Shown here one piece after another: positions 52,783 to 62,038 of a stretch of 64,000 nt of DNA; position 1 is the stretch's first letter; each line of letters opens with the position of its first letter. This DNA is from an uncultured Phocaeicola sp. (GTDB taxonomy: Bacteria > Bacteroidota > Bacteroidia > Bacteroidales > Bacteroidaceae): NCBI GenBank assembly GCA_944320135.1, contig CALUGI010000006.1, positions 39,113 to 103,112 on the forward strand. Reading direction: 5' to 3'. The notes beneath the pieces are model-generated. The model ran no database searches. It had not been told where the DNA came from and was given only the letters and a program-made list of their open reading frames with translations. The position numbers and the translations under genes were made by a program.

Positions 52783-52822
52783 ACAAAAATCCTCAAAGCT
52801 GCTTTTGAGCTTCAAGGATTTC
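52783..52822 (-). terminator. Terminator of the tRNA-Ser/tRNA-Arg transcript
   Basis: On the minus strand AAATCCTTGAAGCT pairs with AGCTTTGAGGATTT and is followed by TTGTTTTTATT, directly downstream of tRNA-Arg. Confidence 0.75.
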
Positions 52823-52829
52823 AACGATG

Positions 52830-52903
52830 TGATTCCGCCGCGATTCGAACGCGGGACCCACAGCTTAGAAGGCTGTTGCTCTATCCAGCTGAGCTACGGA
52901 ACC
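52830..52903 (-). tRNA. tRNA-Arg (anticodon TCT)
   Basis: Acceptor GGTTCCG/CGGAATC, D arm GCTCAGCTGGATAGAGC, anticodon stem ACAGC/GCTGT around CTTCTAA (anticodon TCT), T arm CCGCGTTCGAATCGCGG. No encoded CCA. Second in a two-tRNA transcript. Confidence 0.96.
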
Positions 52904-52927
52904 ATCCTTATGTATAACAATTTCTTG

Positions 52928-53012
52928 CGGAGAGGGAGGGATTCGAACCCCCGGTGCCTCGCAGCACAACGGTTTTCAAGACCGCCGCAATCGACCACTC
53001 TGCCACCTCTCC
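52928..53012 (-). tRNA. tRNA-Ser (anticodon TGA)
   Basis: 85 nt with a long variable arm (TGTGCTGCGAGGCACC). Acceptor GGAGAGG/CCTCTCC, anticodon loop CTTGAAA (anticodon TGA), T arm GGGGGTTCGAATCCCTC. First in the transcript with tRNA-Arg, 24 nt apart. Confidence 0.96.
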
Positions 53013-53049
53013 TCAGTTCTTTCAAAAAGCGCCTTTTTCAAAAGCGATG

Positions 53050-53080
53050 CAAAGGTACGGATGTTTTTTGAATATGCAAA
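53050..53080 (-). promoter_or_regulatory. Promoter of the tRNA-Ser/tRNA-Arg transcript
   Basis: Minus-strand TTTG (53077-53080), 19-nt spacer, TACCTTTG (53050-53057), about 37 nt before tRNA-Ser. Confidence 0.75.
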
Positions 53081-53152
53081 CTTTTCCGCCCAAAACTTTA
53101 AAAAATATCGCCAGTTCCAGCTAAACGGTTTGAATACCTGCTCCTAAAAAAA

Positions 53153-53623
53153 TCATTTTCTTCCCCGACCTTCCATCTTTTCCTTTTTCTGCGAATGACG
53201 CACGCCCTTCAATAATTCGCGACGGAAACGCATTTCAGCCCTTTGGACAGCATAAATTTTCTTGGAAGAAAGAAACGTCTTATACTTCCGCACATACTCC
53301 AATTCCAAATTATCGTTGGCGATGCGTGCTTGAATAACGTCTTCCACAATCTTGCCATATTCTGCCTCCGTCGTATTAGGGGCTTTCCCTTGGCGCATCT
53401 TTTTCCATGCTTCTCTGTTACATTCTTCCTTTTTATCCTGAAGCTCGAAATAAAGCGGAAAAAACTTTTTCGCTTCTTCATGCGTCAATCCGGCACGCTG
53501 AACGATGAATTCCTGCTGCTTGCTGCGGAATTCCTCTTTGCTCAATTTAGCATTTTGCGCCTCTATATTCGCTGTAAAACAAAAAACAAACGCTAAAAAG
53601 AATATTGAAAATGTCTTTTTCAT
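53153..53623 (-). CDS. Small secreted helical protein of a sigma-factor cluster
   Basis: 156 aa. Signal peptide KKTFSIFFLAFVFCFTANIEAQ, then a highly charged, helical mature part (LSKEEFRSKQQEFIVQRAGLTHEEAKKFFPLYFELQ in its first third) rich in Lys, Glu and Arg. Length and composition recall Spy/CpxP-type periplasmic proteins, but I see no LTxxQ repeat, so the family is unassigned. Start at ATG 53621-53623. It is the third gene after an ECF sigma factor and its probable anti-sigma factor, so envelope-stress sensing is a reasonable guess. Confidence 0.75.
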   Translation of the reverse strand: MKKTFSIFFLAFVFCFTANIEAQNAKLSKEEFRSKQQEFIVQRAGLTHEEAKKFFPLYFELQDKKEECNREAWKKMRQGKAPNTTEAEYGKIVEDVIQARIANDNLELEYVRKYKTFLSSKKIYAVQRAEMRFRRELLKGVRHSQKKEKMEGRGRK

Positions 53624-53642
53624 TGTTGTAATGCACTTTCTT

Positions 53643-54017
53643 CTATTTATAAATCTCAGTGTCGGCATCGGTCAGATATTGATAAAGAGCATAATCGTCC
53701 ATCATCGATTGGTTCACTATCGGATCGATATACTCGTCAGGAAACTCAAAAAGGTTGACAACCGACATCTCAGAAGCCTGCGAGTTCTTTTCACCGACAA
53801 ACATCCTCACCATCAACATAATCCCGCAAAACATGGCAGCCATATACACCCACGGTCTGACGCGGCCCCAAAGAGTGACGGCAGGCACCTCGACAAAACT
53901 TTTCTCCGGAAGTTTGTCCATCAACTGCCCGGCGAAATCTTCAAAATACCCGTCGGGCACTTTGAACGCATTTTTTCTGCCGCATCGGTTCAACAAATTG
54001 ATTTCTTCCTTTTTCAT
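53643..54017 (-). CDS. Probable membrane anti-sigma factor
   Basis: 124 aa. A cytoplasmic N-terminal region (about 1-52, with NAFKVPDGYFEDFAGQLMDKL), a single transmembrane helix at about 56-70 (VYMAAMFCGIMLMVRMF) and a short periplasmic C-terminus. This size and layout, together with the gene immediately upstream coding for an ECF sigma factor, suggest an anti-sigma protein; the DGYFEDF motif is frequent in Bacteroidales proteins in that position. There is no zinc ZAS motif. The next gene begins 19 nt later. Confidence 0.7.
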   Translation of the reverse strand: MKKEEINLLNRCGRKNAFKVPDGYFEDFAGQLMDKLPEKSFVEVPAVTLWGRVRPWVYMAAMFCGIMLMVRMFVGEKNSQASEMSVVNLFEFPDEYIDPIVNQSMMDDYALYQYLTDADTEIYK

Positions 54018-54064
54018 AATCTCTGTCTTCTTTGTTTATTTAGACATTTTTTTCGAGAAAAGGT

Positions 54065-54616
54065 TTAATCGTTTTTCTCAAAAAAGTTCTCTATCTTCCT
54101 TACGGCGTGAAAATAAGCAGCTTTCAACGCCCCCACGCTGGTTCCTACGATTTCAGCTATCTCCTCGTATTTCATTTCTTGGAAGTATTTCAGATTGAAG
54201 ACAATCCGCTGTTTCTCCGGCAGAGCCATTATAGCCTTCTGGAGCATCTTCTGGGTTTCATCCCCATCGAAATAAGGGTCGCTTTCGAGCTTGTTGACAA
54301 GAGCCGCATCTGCATCGTCAATCGAAAGATGCTTTTCAGCACGCTGGCGGTTCAAAAAGTTCAGACATTCGTTCAGGGCGATACGGTAAAGCCACGTTGA
54401 CAGCTTGGCTTCCCCCCTGAAATAGTCCAGATTGGCCCATGCTTTCATAAAGGTGTTCTGCAGCAAATCGTTGGCATCGTCATGCGAAAGCACCATCCGC
54501 CTTATCTGCCAATAAAGCTGTTCGCTATAGACGCGCACCACTTCCGCAAACGCTTCCCGTTGAGTTGCCGTATCTTGCAGCCGCAACGCCATTTCTTTCT
54601 CGGTATATTTGTTCAT
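54065..54616 (-). CDS. ECF-type RNA polymerase sigma factor
   Basis: 183 aa. Region 2 has YWQIRRMVLSHDDANDLLQNTFMKAW in pieces (about 35-60) and STWLYRIALNECLNFLNRQR; region 4 has LPEKQRIVFNLKYFQEMKYEEIAEI with a helix-turn-helix ending GTSVGALKAAYFHA. Sigma-70 family, extracytoplasmic-function type. It probably directs transcription of its own operon with the anti-sigma and the secreted helical protein. ATG 54614-54616. The TAnnTTTG box is not obvious upstream, as expected for autoregulation by an ECF factor. Confidence 0.93.
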   Translation of the reverse strand: MNKYTEKEMALRLQDTATQREAFAEVVRVYSEQLYWQIRRMVLSHDDANDLLQNTFMKAWANLDYFRGEAKLSTWLYRIALNECLNFLNRQRAEKHLSIDDADAALVNKLESDPYFDGDETQKMLQKAIMALPEKQRIVFNLKYFQEMKYEEIAEIVGTSVGALKAAYFHAVRKIENFFEKND

Positions 54617-54684
54617 GCTTGCAGGTTCGTCATTGATTTATATGACAAGCGTATGAGCACTCGGTTTAATTCGCTTAGTTTTCT

Positions 54685-55608
54685 TTAACGCCCTCCTACC
54701 GCAACGGTCAAGTTCTCGTCAGCCAATATCGTATCCGGGAATATGGCCTGCGCCTCTTCAAGCAACGCTTTCTCGTCATCGTACCTTGCGGAGAAGTGGC
54801 CTATCATCAAACGCTTCACCTTTGCGGCCTGAGCTATCCGCGCAGCCTGGGCAGCCGTAGAATGCTGGGTCTGCTTGGCGCGCGCTTCATTGTCGCTGGC
54901 AAAAGTCGCTTCATGGAAGAGCAAGTCCGCCCCTTCTATCTGTTCCACGATGCGGGGCAGATAAGAAGTGTCCGAACAATAGGCATACGAACGAGGAGGG
55001 GCAGCAGGGAAAGTGAGCCGCTCATTGGGTATCACGGTGCCGTCTTCCGTCACGAAATCCTCTCCGTTCTTGATGCGGTTCATCATATAGACAGGAACGT
55101 GATAAAAGTCGACCATCTCCCGCCGTATATGGTTAAGAGCGGGCTTCTCGCGGAAAAGGAAACCGCAACAAGGCAAACGATGCCGCAAGGGAATGGTTTC
55201 CACGCTCACCGAACGGTCATCGTAAACCACTTCCCGCCGACTCGGATCAATCGGGTGGAACACCACATCGAACGGCATCCCTTTGCAGAAGAAATCAAGC
55301 TGGGGTCTAAGCAAACGCTCCAGTTCCGGATGCGCGTACACATGAAGCCGGGCCGTCCGCTCCAACATGCAGAATGTGGAAACAAGCCCTATCAGCCCGA
55401 AGCAATGGTCTCCGTGGAGATGAGAGATGAAAATGTGGTTCAAACGGTTGAAGCGGAGACGCGAGCGGCGGAGATGCACCTGGGTGCCCTCTCCGCAATC
55501 AATCATAAACAGTTTCTCGCGAACATTGACCACCTGAGAAGTGGCATTATGCCGAAGGGTGGGCAAAGCCGAACCGCATCCCAATATATGTACATCAAAC
55601 TTTTCCAT
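54685..55608 (-). CDS. rnz: Ribonuclease Z
   Basis: 307 aa metallo-beta-lactamase fold enzyme that trims tRNA 3' ends (EC 3.1.26.11). The metal motif HLHGDH is at 63-68, with GSALPT and IDCGEGTQVHLRR before it and FHEATFASD later. Relevant because none of the three tRNA genes here encodes CCA. Start at ATG 55606-55608 (MEKFDVHILG), preceded by GGAG-like sequence; the upstream open frame lacks support. Downstream of the CoA transferase gene by 43 nt. Confidence 0.94.
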   Translation of the reverse strand: MEKFDVHILGCGSALPTLRHNATSQVVNVREKLFMIDCGEGTQVHLRRSRLRFNRLNHIFISHLHGDHCFGLIGLVSTFCMLERTARLHVYAHPELERLLRPQLDFFCKGMPFDVVFHPIDPSRREVVYDDRSVSVETIPLRHRLPCCGFLFREKPALNHIRREMVDFYHVPVYMMNRIKNGEDFVTEDGTVIPNERLTFPAAPPRSYAYCSDTSYLPRIVEQIEGADLLFHEATFASDNEARAKQTQHSTAAQAARIAQAAKVKRLMIGHFSARYDDEKALLEEAQAIFPDTILADENLTVAVGGR

Positions 55609-55651
55609 AGGAGACAAAGATACGTCTTTTTCCGGAACCACGAACGCGGAA

Positions 55652-57142
55652 TCACTCGAATTCCGCGTTTCTCATGTCGCCCGTCTCGGCGAAAGCGATG
55701 TGCATCTTGAACGCATTCTTCAACGACATCGGCGTGTGGCACGAATGCCCTTCAGAGAGCTTCAGATAGTCCCAAAGCAACTGCTTGTAGTCGGGATGAG
55801 CGCAATTTTCGATGATGCAGCGAGCGCGTTGGGACGGCGATTTGCCGCGCAAATCGGCCACTCCCTGCTCGGTTGCAAGGATGCGCACATCATGCTCCGT
55901 GCTGTCTACATGAGACACTTGGGGAACGATAGACGAAATCAGCCCGCCCTTTGCCGTCGACGGAGTGGTGAAGATGGAAAGATAAGCGTTGCGCGCAAAA
56001 TCGCCCGAACCGCCGATGCCGTTCATCATCTTCGTGCCCGATACGTGCGTACTGTTCACATTGCCGAAAATGTCAGCTTCGAGCGCCGTATTCACAGCGA
56101 TGATTCCCATGCGACGGATCAGCTCCGGATGATTGGTGATTTCCTGCGGACGAAGCAGCACCCGGCTGCGGAAATTGTCAATATCGGCATACATCATGTC
56201 CAGATGGTCCTCCGAAAGGGTCAGCGAGCTTCCCGCCACAAAACGGATGCGGTCTTTCAGCATCAGGTCGATAACGGAGTTCTGAATCACTTCGGTGAAC
56301 ATGGAGAAAGCCGGAAGCTGCGGATTGTCGCCCAACGCGCCCAACACGGCGTTGGCAATGTTCCCCACTCCCGACTGGAGGGGAAGGAACTCCTGAGGGA
56401 TAGCCCCTCTTTTCCACTCGCTGCAAAGGAAATCTGCCACGTTGTGGCCTATTTGCACGGTAGTTTCGTTAAACGGAGTGAAAGCGGCAATGTGGTCACG
56501 CTCGTCGGTGCGTACTATGCCGACAATCTTGCTTGGGTCAACCTTCACTCCTTTGGTTCCGATACGGTCGTTCACCCGATAAATAGGAATTTCCGTGCGG
56601 TGAGGCGGCGCGGCAGGCACATAAATGTCGTGCATTCCGCAAAGCCGTCCGGAGTGGGCTTCGTTAAGTTCGACTATCACCTTGCCGGCCACTTGAAGCA
56701 GCGTAGGCGTAATCCCTACCGACGTGCTTGGGATGATTTCACCTTCGTCCGTGATGTCGGAGGCTTCCACAATCGCCACATCGATTTTGCCCAAAAAGCC
56801 GTAACGCACATCCTGCCCTATCTGTGACAAATGGAGGTCGAAATACTGCACCTCGCCGCCGTTAATGGAATTGCGCATGTCTTTGTTCGACTGGAAAGGG
56901 GTACGGAACGAAACGGCATCGGCCAGCGCCAGCGCACTGTCCACCTGATTGCCTGTCGCGCCTCCCGTCACCAATCCTATTTTAAACTCCCTTCCTTCCC
57001 GATGCAACGTTTCAGCACGTTCGGCCAACGCAGCGGGAACAGCTTTCGGAGTGCCCACTGAAGAAAATCCGCCGATGCCTACAGTGTCACCGTGACGGAT
57101 AAAAGCAGCCGCTTCTGCGGCGGAAACAAACGGATATTTCAT
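55652..57142 (-). CDS. Acetyl-CoA hydrolase/transferase family protein (succinate CoA-transferase type)
   Basis: 496 aa class I CoA-transferase. N-terminal DTVGIGGFSSVGTPKAVP and LVTGGATGN; the catalytic Glu is Glu284 in MFTEVIQNS; GIGGSGDFARNA and the C-terminal GVADLRGKSPSQRA are conserved. Such enzymes move CoA between succinate, acetate or propionate, fitting the succinate/propionate fermentation of Bacteroidales. Also could act as an acetyl-CoA hydrolase. A promoter lies 45 nt upstream. Confidence 0.92.
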   Translation of the reverse strand: MKYPFVSAAEAAAFIRHGDTVGIGGFSSVGTPKAVPAALAERAETLHREGREFKIGLVTGGATGNQVDSALALADAVSFRTPFQSNKDMRNSINGGEVQYFDLHLSQIGQDVRYGFLGKIDVAIVEASDITDEGEIIPSTSVGITPTLLQVAGKVIVELNEAHSGRLCGMHDIYVPAAPPHRTEIPIYRVNDRIGTKGVKVDPSKIVGIVRTDERDHIAAFTPFNETTVQIGHNVADFLCSEWKRGAIPQEFLPLQSGVGNIANAVLGALGDNPQLPAFSMFTEVIQNSVIDLMLKDRIRFVAGSSLTLSEDHLDMMYADIDNFRSRVLLRPQEITNHPELIRRMGIIAVNTALEADIFGNVNSTHVSGTKMMNGIGGSGDFARNAYLSIFTTPSTAKGGLISSIVPQVSHVDSTEHDVRILATEQGVADLRGKSPSQRARCIIENCAHPDYKQLLWDYLKLSEGHSCHTPMSLKNAFKMHIAFAETGDMRNAEFE

Positions 57143-57186
57143 GTTGCAAGTTTATCTGAATGGTTTGTTTTTGTAAATTTTATCGG

Positions 57187-57218
57187 CAAAATTACAATAT
57201 TAATTTCAATTTATCAAC
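57187..57218 (-). promoter_or_regulatory. Promoter of the CoA-transferase gene
   Basis: Minus-strand GTTG (57215-57218), 20-nt spacer, TAATTTTG (57187-57194), 45 nt before the ATG. Confidence 0.6.
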
Positions 57219-57258
57219 AAACGCAGCAACTTTATTCCGTTATGATACCGTATCCGCG

Positions 57259-58530
57259 CTACGCCCGGACGGAAAAGACGTGCATCCCCTCCCGGAACGC
57301 ATAAGAAACGTGCAGGCCGTATGTCTTGCAAATGGACTCGACCAATGCCAGCCCTAACCCTGTGGAGCCTTCTTTCGATGAGCTGCCTTTGTAGAAACGC
57401 TCGAACACCCGCTTGCCGTCGAGAGGCTCGCGGCCTGTATTGCTGATTTCAAACGAACGGGAAGTGAAGCGTATGACGATGCGGCCATGATCTTCGCCAT
57501 GCACAAACGCATTCTTCAGCAGGTTCGTCACGAGCACCGTTGCCAGCGATTCGCTCATTTCCACCCGGAAGCATTCTTCCGACTCCACGTCTGCGCGGAT
57601 GCCCCGATAAGCGTATGCCTCCTTATAATCGTCTATGTAGGCACGGAACAGCTCGTTCAGGCAGACAGGCTTGATGTCACCGAACTGGCGGTTGTCTATC
57701 TTGCAGAGCAGAAGCAGCGACTTGTTCAGGCGAGTCAGGTTTTCAAGCGTGCGGTGAGTTTTCATAAGTTCCGACAATTGCCTCTCGTTCAGCGATTCGT
57801 CTTCCATCATCATTTCTATGCGGTTGCGGCAGATGGCCAAAGGGGTCTGCATCTCATGGGAAGCGTTTCCGATAAACAGCTTCTGCTGCTCGAACAGTTC
57901 GTTGCTCCGTTCCGAAGCCGAATTGATGGCACTGTTCAGCTTGCGGAACTCCACCACTGGCACCCTTTCGTCCAGCTTCACGCTCGTATCTCCCAGACGA
58001 TAGTTCTCCAGCCACTGCAGCAGATGGTAAAGAGGTTTCATGTTGCGGCGGAATACCCAGGCGTTCACCGCCAGAATCATCAGGAAAAGCAGCACATACA
58101 GAAAGACTATCCACCCCAACACCGCACGCTGGAGGTCGAACTTCTCGATGGTAGGCGTATACACCACAAGCTCCATGTAGCTGCCGTCGTCGCGCTGGAA
58201 AATAGTCATCAGCACGCGGGCTGGCTCTTTCTCCGCCTTTTCCGTGATGTAGACCATCTCGTCGCGATAGGAAATGCGAGGGTAAGCATGCGCGTAATTC
58301 TCGCTCACTTCATACAAATAATATTGGTTGTTGGAGCCGTTGCTGGCATTGGGCATTTCTTCGCCCGAAAGCGAACGGAGAATCAGCGACTCCGCATACG
58401 AAGCCAGCGAATCGTCCACCTCATCGTTCACTTCTTCCATCACCGTCAGATAAAACAGCACCGCCCAACAGGTGAGTATCACAATCAATGCGGCAGACAT
58501 GCGCCACATCACCAAATGAAAAAGTTTCAT
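57259..58530 (-). CDS. Sensor histidine kinase
   Basis: 423 aa. Two transmembrane helices (about 12-30 and 138-160) frame a periplasmic sensor domain of about 105 residues. After the second comes a HAMP-like linker, then the dimerisation domain with phospho-acceptor His225 in GNASHEMQTPLA, and the ATPase domain with LLKNAFVHG (N box), a degenerate G1 and STGLGLALVESICKTYG (G2). The start ATG (58528-58530) overlaps the response regulator stop, so translation is coupled. Ligand is unknown. It differs from hybrid one-protein systems common in the phylum. Confidence 0.93.
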   Translation of the reverse strand: MKLFHLVMWRMSAALIVILTCWAVLFYLTVMEEVNDEVDDSLASYAESLILRSLSGEEMPNASNGSNNQYYLYEVSENYAHAYPRISYRDEMVYITEKAEKEPARVLMTIFQRDDGSYMELVVYTPTIEKFDLQRAVLGWIVFLYVLLFLMILAVNAWVFRRNMKPLYHLLQWLENYRLGDTSVKLDERVPVVEFRKLNSAINSASERSNELFEQQKLFIGNASHEMQTPLAICRNRIEMMMEDESLNERQLSELMKTHRTLENLTRLNKSLLLLCKIDNRQFGDIKPVCLNELFRAYIDDYKEAYAYRGIRADVESEECFRVEMSESLATVLVTNLLKNAFVHGEDHGRIVIRFTSRSFEISNTGREPLDGKRVFERFYKGSSSKEGSTGLGLALVESICKTYGLHVSYAFREGMHVFSVRA

Positions 58531-59204
58531 TCCGCCACCAGTTTGTATCCGATACCGTACACCGCCTTCAGTTCCGGAGTTGCACCGCTCTCCTTCAGAT
58601 GCTTGCGGAGGTTCTTGATTTGTGCATAAATGAAATCGAAATTGTCTACCTGGTCGATATGGTCTCCCCACACCGATTCCGCCAGCGTGTTCTTGTTGAC
58701 CAGCCGTCCGGGACGCGACATGAAGTAAAGCAGAATGTCATATTCCTTCCTGCTCAGTTCGATTTCCTTCCCGTCTACCAGCACCTTGAAAAGGTCGGGG
58801 ATTATCTCCACGTTGCCGTAACGGACTTTCCTCTCCCCTTCCCGCATGTTCCGCCGGAACAGGCTTTTCAGCCGGGCATGAAGCTCCGCCAGATGGTAAG
58901 GTTTGGGCAGATAGTCGTCGGCTCCCAAATCAAGCCCTTTCACCTTGTCTTCCAGCGAGTCCTTCGCTGAAAGGATAATGACATTGGTACGTTTCCCCAT
59001 TGCCTGAAGCTCGTCCAGCAAGTCGAGTCCCGACCCGTCGGGAAGCATGATGTCCAACAAGATGCAGTCGTAATCGTAGTCCTCGATTTTGCGGAGCGCC
59101 GTCATATAGTCGGGCGCCTGCGACACCACATACCGCTCCTTTTCCAGCGAGCGGGTAGTTATTTCGCGCAGGTCTGCATCGTCTTCTACTAACAAGATTT
59201 TCAT
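58527..59204 (-). CDS. OmpR/PhoB-type response regulator
   Basis: 225 aa. Receiver domain with the acidic pair in VEDDAD, phospho-acceptor Asp51 in CILLDIMLPDGSG, and Lys101 in DYLPKPYHL. The C-terminal winged helix (about 128-225) includes LSRKEYDILLYFMSRPGRLVNKNTL in its first half and GIGYKLVAE at the end. First gene of the pair with the histidine kinase. A -7 element lies 23 nt before the ATG. Confidence 0.95.
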   Translation of the reverse strand: MKILLVEDDADLREITTRSLEKERYVVSQAPDYMTALRKIEDYDYDCILLDIMLPDGSGLDLLDELQAMGKRTNVIILSAKDSLEDKVKGLDLGADDYLPKPYHLAELHARLKSLFRRNMREGERKVRYGNVEIIPDLFKVLVDGKEIELSRKEYDILLYFMSRPGRLVNKNTLAESVWGDHIDQVDNFDFIYAQIKNLRKHLKESGATPELKAVYGIGYKLVAE

Positions 59205-59226
59205 AAGTCCGTTTCTTTAGCTTCCG

Positions 59227-59234
59227 CAAATATA
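59227..59234 (-). promoter_or_regulatory. Candidate -7 element for the two-component operon
   Basis: Minus-strand TATATTTG fits TAnnTTTG; no TTTG at the usual -33 distance. Between 59235 and 59360 I saw only a short CGGATGT/ACATCCG inverted repeat. Confidence 0.45.
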
Positions 59235-59360
59235 GCATTTTCAAGCAAACGGAAAAAATATCCCGCCTCCTTCTCTCTCAAAAGCGGGCGGATGTCCGGA
59301 AAAGGCGGGCAAACATCCGGCTGATACCGGCGGCGTTCCAGACAAACGGCAAAAGACAGG

Positions 59361-59406
59361 AAAACAAAAAACCGTTCCGGAAAAGCGGAACGCTTCTCCG
59401 GAACGG
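59361..59406 (-). terminator. Terminator of the glycogen operon
   Basis: CCGTTCCGGA (59372-59381) pairs with TCCGGAACGG (59397-59406), extended inside by AAGCG/CGCTT. On the minus strand a TTTTTTGTTTT tract follows. Confidence 0.85.
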
Positions 59407-59443
59407 CATATAAAAACTATTGTATATGAACGAAAATTCCGGA

Positions 59444-62011
59444 TTATTCGTTGAACCAACGAACATAGCAGAAGTCCTGACGGTGCGGCAGTTCTTCGTT
59501 CTTCGGGAACATGCGGTAGGAAACCTTGAAACTTCCGGCATTCGAAAGGCTCGTAGTCAGTTGGAAGGTGTAAAGGTTGCCTTCCTTCTTCACCACTTCC
59601 ATCGGGGTGACGGAATAAATGTATTCCTTGCCTTCGGCGTTCGCATAAGTAACCACCATTTCAATGCCTATGGCATCGTTCAGACCCTTTTCGTCAACCA
59701 CGCAAGTAATCGTGTAGTCTCTTCCGCTCTCCACATTGCCCTGACGCAAATCCACGTCTTTGCTCAACGACACGATTTCGATAGAATCCCACTTGGAAAC
59801 GACTTCTTCTTTCCATGCAGCCAGTTCCTTCGCCTTCGCATAATCGTTGGCAACCAGCTTGTGGAAGCGTTCTGCCTCTTTGTTGTAGAACTTGGAGAAA
59901 TAGTCGTCAAGCTGGCGCTTCATCGTATAGTGAGGCGCGATCTGAGCGATGGAGTTCTTGATGGTTCTGATCCAGCCCTCAGAATAGCCCTTCTTGTTGC
60001 GCGCATAATACAACGGCAGGATTTCGGTTTCAAGAATGCTGTAGATAGTGGCAGCATCCAACTGATCCTGATGTTCCTGATTCTGGTATGTACGCTTTTC
60101 GGTCAACGCCCATCCTGCTCCTTCGCGATAGCCTTCCAGCCACCATCCGTCGAGCACGGAGAAGTTGATTACACCGTTCATCAATGCCTTTTCACCTGAC
60201 GTACCTGACGCTTCGAGCGGACGGGTCGGAGTGTTCATCCAAATGTCCACACCTGAAACCAAGCGGCGGGCCAGCTTCATGTCGTAGTTTTCAAGGAAAA
60301 TGATTTTCCCCATAAACTCCGGACGCTTGGATATCTCAACGATTCTCTTTATCAGCCCTTGGCCTGCGCCGTCGTGCGGGTGAGCTTTTCCGGCAAACAA
60401 GAACTGAACCGGATAGTCCGGGTTGTTCACAATCTTGGCCAAACGGTCCAAATCCGTAAACAGCAAGTGCGCACGCTTGTAGGTTGCGAAACGGCGCGCG
60501 AAACCTATCAGCAGAGCATTCGGGTTAATCTTGTCCATCAACGCTACGACACGCGACGGGTCACCCTGGTTCTTCAGCCAAGAGTTGCGGAACTCATTGC
60601 GGATATAGTTAATCAGTTTGTTCTTCAGAGCGACGCGCGTATTCCAGATTTCTTCATCGGGCACATTGTAGATGCGTTCCCAAATCTTGGCGTTCGACTG
60701 GTCGCTCATGAAATTCTTGTCGAAATATTTGCCGTAAAGAGCTTTCCACTCTGAAGCGCACCATGTCGGGAAATGCACGCCGTTGGTAACATAGCCTACA
60801 TGGTTTTCTTCAGGGAAATATCCTTTCCATATTCCGGAGAACATTTCCTGAGAAACTTTCCCGTGCAGCCAGCTCACACCGTTCACTTCCTGGCAAGTAT
60901 TGCAAGCGAAAGTAGACATGCAGAAGCGTTCGTTGGAATCACCCGGATTGGTGCGTCCCAAATCCATCAAATCCTGCCAGCTGATACCCATACGCTGAGG
61001 ATATCCGCCCATATATTTGCCGAACAAGCCTTCGTCGAAATAGTCGTGTCCTGCCGGAACCGGAGTATGCACCGTGTAAAGAGAAGATGCACGAACCACT
61101 TCAAGCGCCTGGCTGAACGACAGTCCGCTCTCTACATAGTCGCACAAACGCTGCACATTGCACAAAGCTGCATGGCCTTCGTTGCAGTGATAGATGTCTT
61201 TCTTGATGCCGAGCTTCTTCAACAGCAATACACCGCCGATACCCAACAGGATTTCCTGCTTCAAACGGTTTTCCCAATCGCCTCCATAAAGCTGGTGAGT
61301 GATGGGACGGTCGTACTGGCTGTTTATTTCATTGTCCGTATCCAGCAAATACAAAGGCACACGGCCCACGTTTACTTTCCATACGAACGCATGCACATAA
61401 TAGTTCAAGTAGGGCACATCCAAAACCAGCGGCTGGCCGTTTTCATCGTTCACGCGCTCGATAGGCAGGCTCCCGAAGTTCTGCGCCTCATAGTTGGCTA
61501 TCTGCTGCCCGTCCATTGAAAGGCTCTGAGTAAAGTATCCGTAACGGTACAAGAAACCGATACCGCACATATCCACATTGCAGTCAGACGCTTCTTTCAG
61601 ATAGTCGCCGGCCAGAATACCCAAACCGCCGGAATATATTTTCAACACATGGGTCATGCCATACTCCATGCAGAAATAAGCGACAGACGGGCGGGAAGTG
61701 TCAGGCTTTTCACTTATATAAGCCTTGAATTTGGCATAAACATTCTCTATTTTCCCCAAGACTTCCTTGTCAACGGACAGAGCCTCCAGTTTCTCGTAGC
61801 TCAAACGCTCCAGCAAAGCAACGGGATTCTGTCCTACCGCACTCCACAATTCCGGATCGAACCCCTTAAACATTTCTATTGCTTCGTCGTTCCATGCCCA
61901 CCAGATATTGCGGGCCATTTCTTCCAGCATTCTCAATGAGTCAGGAATACGAGATTTTACAGTAACCTCTTTCCAGACAGGTGCATTCGCACAATTTGTC
62001 TTAATTTTCAT
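59444..62011 (-). CDS. glgP: Alpha-glucan (glycogen) phosphorylase
   Basis: 855 aa, family GT35 of the type with an N-terminal DUF3417 region. Releases glucose 1-phosphate from glycogen or maltodextrin. The PLP-binding Lys608 is in [22 protein letters not shown] at 112-119, [10 protein letters not shown] at 275-284 and [11 protein letters not shown] at 504-514 are conserved. The C-terminal 130 residues form a beta-rich extension (DUF-like) after the catalytic domain. It lies 27 nt after the glycogen synthase gene in one operon. Confidence 0.95.
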   Translation of the reverse strand: MKIKTNCANAPVWKEVTVKSRIPDSLRMLEEMARNIWWAWNDEAIEMFKGFDPELWSAVGQNPVALLERLSYEKLEALSVDKEVLGKIENVYAKFKAYISEKPDTSRPSVAYFCMEYGMTHVLKIYSGGLGILAGDYLKEASDCNVDMCGIGFLYRYGYFTQSLSMDGQQIANYEAQNFGSLPIERVNDENGQPLVLDVPYLNYYVHAFVWKVNVGRVPLYLLDTDNEINSQYDRPITHQLYGGDWENRLKQEILLGIGGVLLLKKLGIKKDIYHCNEGHAALCNVQRLCDYVESGLSFSQALEVVRASSLYTVHTPVPAGHDYFDEGLFGKYMGGYPQRMGISWQDLMDLGRTNPGDSNERFCMSTFACNTCQEVNGVSWLHGKVSQEMFSGIWKGYFPEENHVGYVTNGVHFPTWCASEWKALYGKYFDKNFMSDQSNAKIWERIYNVPDEEIWNTRVALKNKLINYIRNEFRNSWLKNQGDPSRVVALMDKINPNALLIGFARRFATYKRAHLLFTDLDRLAKIVNNPDYPVQFLFAGKAHPHDGAGQGLIKRIVEISKRPEFMGKIIFLENYDMKLARRLVSGVDIWMNTPTRPLEASGTSGEKALMNGVINFSVLDGWWLEGYREGAGWALTEKRTYQNQEHQDQLDAATIYSILETEILPLYYARNKKGYSEGWIRTIKNSIAQIAPHYTMKRQLDDYFSKFYNKEAERFHKLVANDYAKAKELAAWKEEVVSKWDSIEIVSLSKDVDLRQGNVESGRDYTITCVVDEKGLNDAIGIEMVVTYANAEGKEYIYSVTPMEVVKKEGNLYTFQLTTSLSNAGSFKVSYRMFPKNEELPHRQDFCYVRWFNE

Positions 62012-62038
62012 ATCTCAAAAACTTAAAAATATCAGAAA

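Noticed and set aside
52551-52796. An 81-codon minus-strand frame before the tRNA-Arg terminator
   Set aside because: It spans a clear terminator hairpin and part of another; no family resemblance and no ribosome site.
51583-53012. Integrated mobile element at the tRNA genes
   Set aside because: No integrase, no direct repeat of a tRNA 3' end found by eye; the interval contains decayed utilization-locus genes instead.
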